In this document: one piece after another, positions 14,012-15,625 of the stretch
How positions within the stretch are numbered: position 1 is the stretch's first letter
How the letters are laid out: the number at the start of each line of letters is the position of its first letter
DNA from: GWF2-43-63 sp964559205
GTDB taxonomy: Bacteria; Bacteroidota; Bacteroidia; Bacteroidales; DTU049
Length of the DNA: 15,625 nucleotides
Assembly (NCBI GenBank): GCA_964559205.1
Contig: CAZLHV010000059.1
Location: 1-15,625 of the forward strand
Direction of reading: 5' to 3'
The notes under the pieces: model-generated
What the model was told of the DNA's origin: nothing
Seen by the model: the letters and a program-made list of their open reading frames with translations, nothing else
The model's database searches: none
Position numbers and translations under genes: made by a program

Positions 14012-14758
14012 TCAGAGCATGAACTCCCGGTTCAAATTCGCGGCATCCATTAAAATTGTTCTGAGTCGTTTGTCAGAAACAGCGTGTTCAAGCATTTTGA
14101 AATACCGCTGATTATGTACATCGCTGGCAGCAAAGTCAATCAGCCCTTTCGACAATAAATCCATGGCCCGCTTCCTGATTTCGGGTCCGTACATGCCGCT
14201 CAGCGATGGCAAGTTCACCTGCAGAAAAATGCCGGCTGCTTTGAGCTCCTGAAGGGGTGCATCGTGATTCATCCAGTAGGTGTAACGCTCCGGATGGGCC
14301 ATGATTGGCTGGTAGCCTTTCGATTGCATATCCTGAAGATAGTTTTTATACGTCGGATACGGAGTGAAATACGACAGTTCTACCAGCACATATTGCTTTT
14401 TGCCAAAGCTGAGCAAACCGGTTTTCAACAGATCGCCAAAGCCATCGTCGAGCAGGTACTCCGCTGCTTTAAACAGTTGCAGGTCAGGCCAGCGCTGCAT
14501 GGTCTCCTGCTGCAGGTTGTCGAACACTACGGTGATGCCGGCTGGTGTGTTTCGGTAAAACTCTGCCTGAATATGCGGAGTGCAAACCAACTGCCGGTAT
14601 CCCAGTGAATACATTGATCCAATCAGTTCAAGCGATTCCTCCATCGTGCGAGAGCCATCGTCGAGGCCCGGAAGAAAATGCGCATGAATGTCGGTGCGAA
14701 ACAATGGTTCCGCAGGTTGGGGGTGTTTTTGCCGAAATATCTTATTAATTAAAGACAT
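14012..14758 (-). CDS. PHP-type protein tyrosine phosphatase (CpsB/YwqE-like)
   Basis: This 248-residue cytosolic protein has the PHP metal-dependent phosphoesterase motifs of the CpsB/YwqE family: DIHAHFLPGLDDGS (23-36; H25, H27), CTPHI (59-63; H62), AAEYLLD (98-104; E100), VELSYF (126-131; E127), MAHPERY (153-159; H155) and ASDVHN (211-216; D213, H215). Together these form a tri-metal centre. Known members remove phosphate from tyrosines of bacterial tyrosine kinases that control capsule or exopolysaccharide chain length and export. The start ATG lies 14 bases inside the end of the upstream epimerase gene, so the two form one transcript. That pairing supports a polysaccharide role. No cognate kinase gene is visible, though the locus continues to the right of the window. 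Length is normal and all motifs are intact. Confidence 0.9.
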   Translation of the reverse strand: MSLINKIFRQKHPQPAEPLFRTDIHAHFLPGLDDGSRTMEESLELIGSMYSLGYRQLVCTPHIQAEFYRNTPAGITVVFDNLQQETMQRWPDLQLFKAAEYLLDDGFGDLLKTGLLSFGKKQYVLVELSYFTPYPTYKNYLQDMQSKGYQPIMAHPERYTYWMNHDAPLQELKAAGIFLQVNLPSLSGMYGPEIRKRAMDLLSKGLIDFAASDVHNQRYFKMLEHAVSDKRLRTILMDAANLNREFML

Positions 14759-15625
14759 GACGATTGGCTTTAAACCAACGGACCGTTTCTTCTAATCCTT
14801 GTTCGAGACTGTAGGCAGGAAAATAGCCGATGAGTTGCGCAGCCCGTTCAACCGATGCCGACGAATTGCGGATATCGCCGTTGCGTTCCGGGGCATGAAT
14901 AGCCTCAGACTGGCTGTTTGTAATGGCCTTAAGCGTTTCAAAAAGCCTGTTGACCGAGTAGCTGCCACCACATCCAATGTTCATGACCTGAAAGGAGCTT
15001 ATGTTGTCCGAGACAGCAGCAAGTAAATTGGCCTGAACCACATTGGCTACAAAAGTGAAATCGCGGCTTTGTTCTCCGTCTCCATATATTTTCACTGGCT
15101 GGTGATCAAGCAAACTGTTTATGAATAATGGGATTACCGCAGCATAGGGGCCATTGGGATTTTGCCTCGGGCCAAATACGTTGAAATAGCGCAGCCCGCT
15201 GATTTGCATGGGGTAAAGCGATGCGAAAACCTGAGCATACAACTCATCGCTGCGCTTGCTTACTGCATACGGTGATAACGGGTTTCCTAGCCGGTCTTCC
15301 TGTTTTGGCATGGTCGTGTTATCGCCATATACCGACGACGAGGATGCAAAAACAACACGTTTCACCTGATTTTGTTTACACATATGCAGCATGTTTACAA
15401 ATGCATGAACATTGTGCAGGTCAGTGGCGGGAGGGTTTTCGACAGAACGCGGAACGCTTCCGAGCGCTGCCTGATGAAAAACCACATCGGCGTTCGTGAA
15501 AAATTGCTCTACCGAATTTGTGTCGTTCAGGTCTGCCTGAATAAATCGGAATGAGGCATGGTTATTCAGATGCTTCAGGTTCTGAATGCTCCCGGTGAGC
15601 AGGTTATCGATAACCACAACCTCTG
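14745..15625 (-). CDS. UDP-N-acetylglucosamine 4-epimerase, WbpP-like SDR (5' end outside window)
   Basis: About 292 codons are visible. The frame stays open to the right edge and reads EVVVIDNLLTG there, the second strand of the Rossmann fold. The true start and the GxxGxxG NAD loop therefore lie beyond the window, and a GTG at 15617 is an internal valine. Family motifs are HQAALGSVPRSV, typical of UDP-N-acetylhexosamine 4-epimerases such as WbpP, then SSSSVYG with the catalytic serine, YAVSK (YxxxK), LRYFNVFGPRQNPNG, YGDGEQSRDFTFV for nucleotide-sugar binding, and GDIRNSSAS near the end. The enzyme would interconvert UDP-GlcNAc and UDP-GalNAc, or their uronic acid forms, for surface glycan synthesis. 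Its 3' end overlaps the PHP phosphatase start by 14 bases, suggesting an operon for capsule or O-antigen. Choice between neutral sugar and uronic acid substrate is not possible here. Confidence 0.9.
   Translation of the reverse strand, partial: EVVVIDNLLTGSIQNLKHLNNHASFRFIQADLNDTNSVEQFFTNADVVFHQAALGSVPRSVENPPATDLHNVHAFVNMLHMCKQNQVKRVVFASSSSVYGDNTTMPKQEDRLGNPLSPYAVSKRSDELYAQVFASLYPMQISGLRYFNVFGPRQNPNGPYAAVIPLFINSLLDHQPVKIYGDGEQSRDFTFVANVVQANLLAAVSDNISSFQVMNIGCGGSYSVNRLFETLKAITNSQSEAIHAPERNGDIRNSSASVERAAQLIGYFPAYSLEQGLEETVRWFKANRHVFN

Noticed and set aside
15615..15617. GTG at 15617 as start of the epimerase gene
   Set aside because: The frame is open to the window edge and the residues before it (EVV) fit the second strand of the Rossmann fold; the NAD-binding glycine loop must lie further upstream.

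Overview
The window looks like chromosomal DNA from a free-living member of the Bacteroidota. Three things point there: promoter elements of the TAnnTTTG type upstream of several genes, A-rich leaders with few Shine-Dalgarno sites, and family content typical of the phylum (a giant secreted CUB/PKD/P-domain/Ig-repeat protein, a NagB-PIG-L fusion, a CpsB/YwqE-type PHP phosphatase). Genus cannot be fixed from sequence reading alone. No rRNA, tRNA, transposase, phage gene or CRISPR array was seen.

Layout. Positions 1-2604 (minus) hold a small secreted protein followed 11 bases later by the first 720 codons of a very large surface or secreted protein whose 3' end lies outside the window. Positions 2911-4830 (minus) encode an ABC-F ATPase of the YheS/Uup type. 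A 157-base divergent promoter region separates it from a class I aminotransferase (4988-6202, plus), followed by a 726-residue fusion of a glucosamine-6-phosphate-deaminase-like domain with a PIG-L/LmbE deacetylase-like domain (6246-8426, plus). A 414-base convergent gap follows.

Positions 8841-12303 (minus) form a tight two-gene operon: a single-pass membrane protein with a long coiled coil, then, four bases later, a cyanophycin-synthetase-like ATP-grasp protein. The latter keeps a clear ATP-grasp domain but has a Mur-ligase domain that is cut short and has lost its P-loop. Divergent to this operon is a secreted M28 metallopeptidase with a PA-like insert (12611-13987, plus). Positions 14012-15625 (minus) hold the end of what is probably a polysaccharide locus: a UDP-N-acetylhexosamine 4-epimerase (5' end outside the window) overlapping a PHP-type tyrosine phosphatase by 14 bases.

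The most unusual part is 8841-12303. A CphA relative with only its ATP-grasp site apparently intact is coupled to a membrane coiled-coil protein, with no full-length CphA and no cyanophycinase visible nearby. This suggests a peptide ligase with a role other than classical cyanophycin storage, possibly held at the membrane. The N-terminal domain of the NagB-PIG-L fusion also lacks the NagB active-site glutamate, so its annotated deaminase activity is doubtful.
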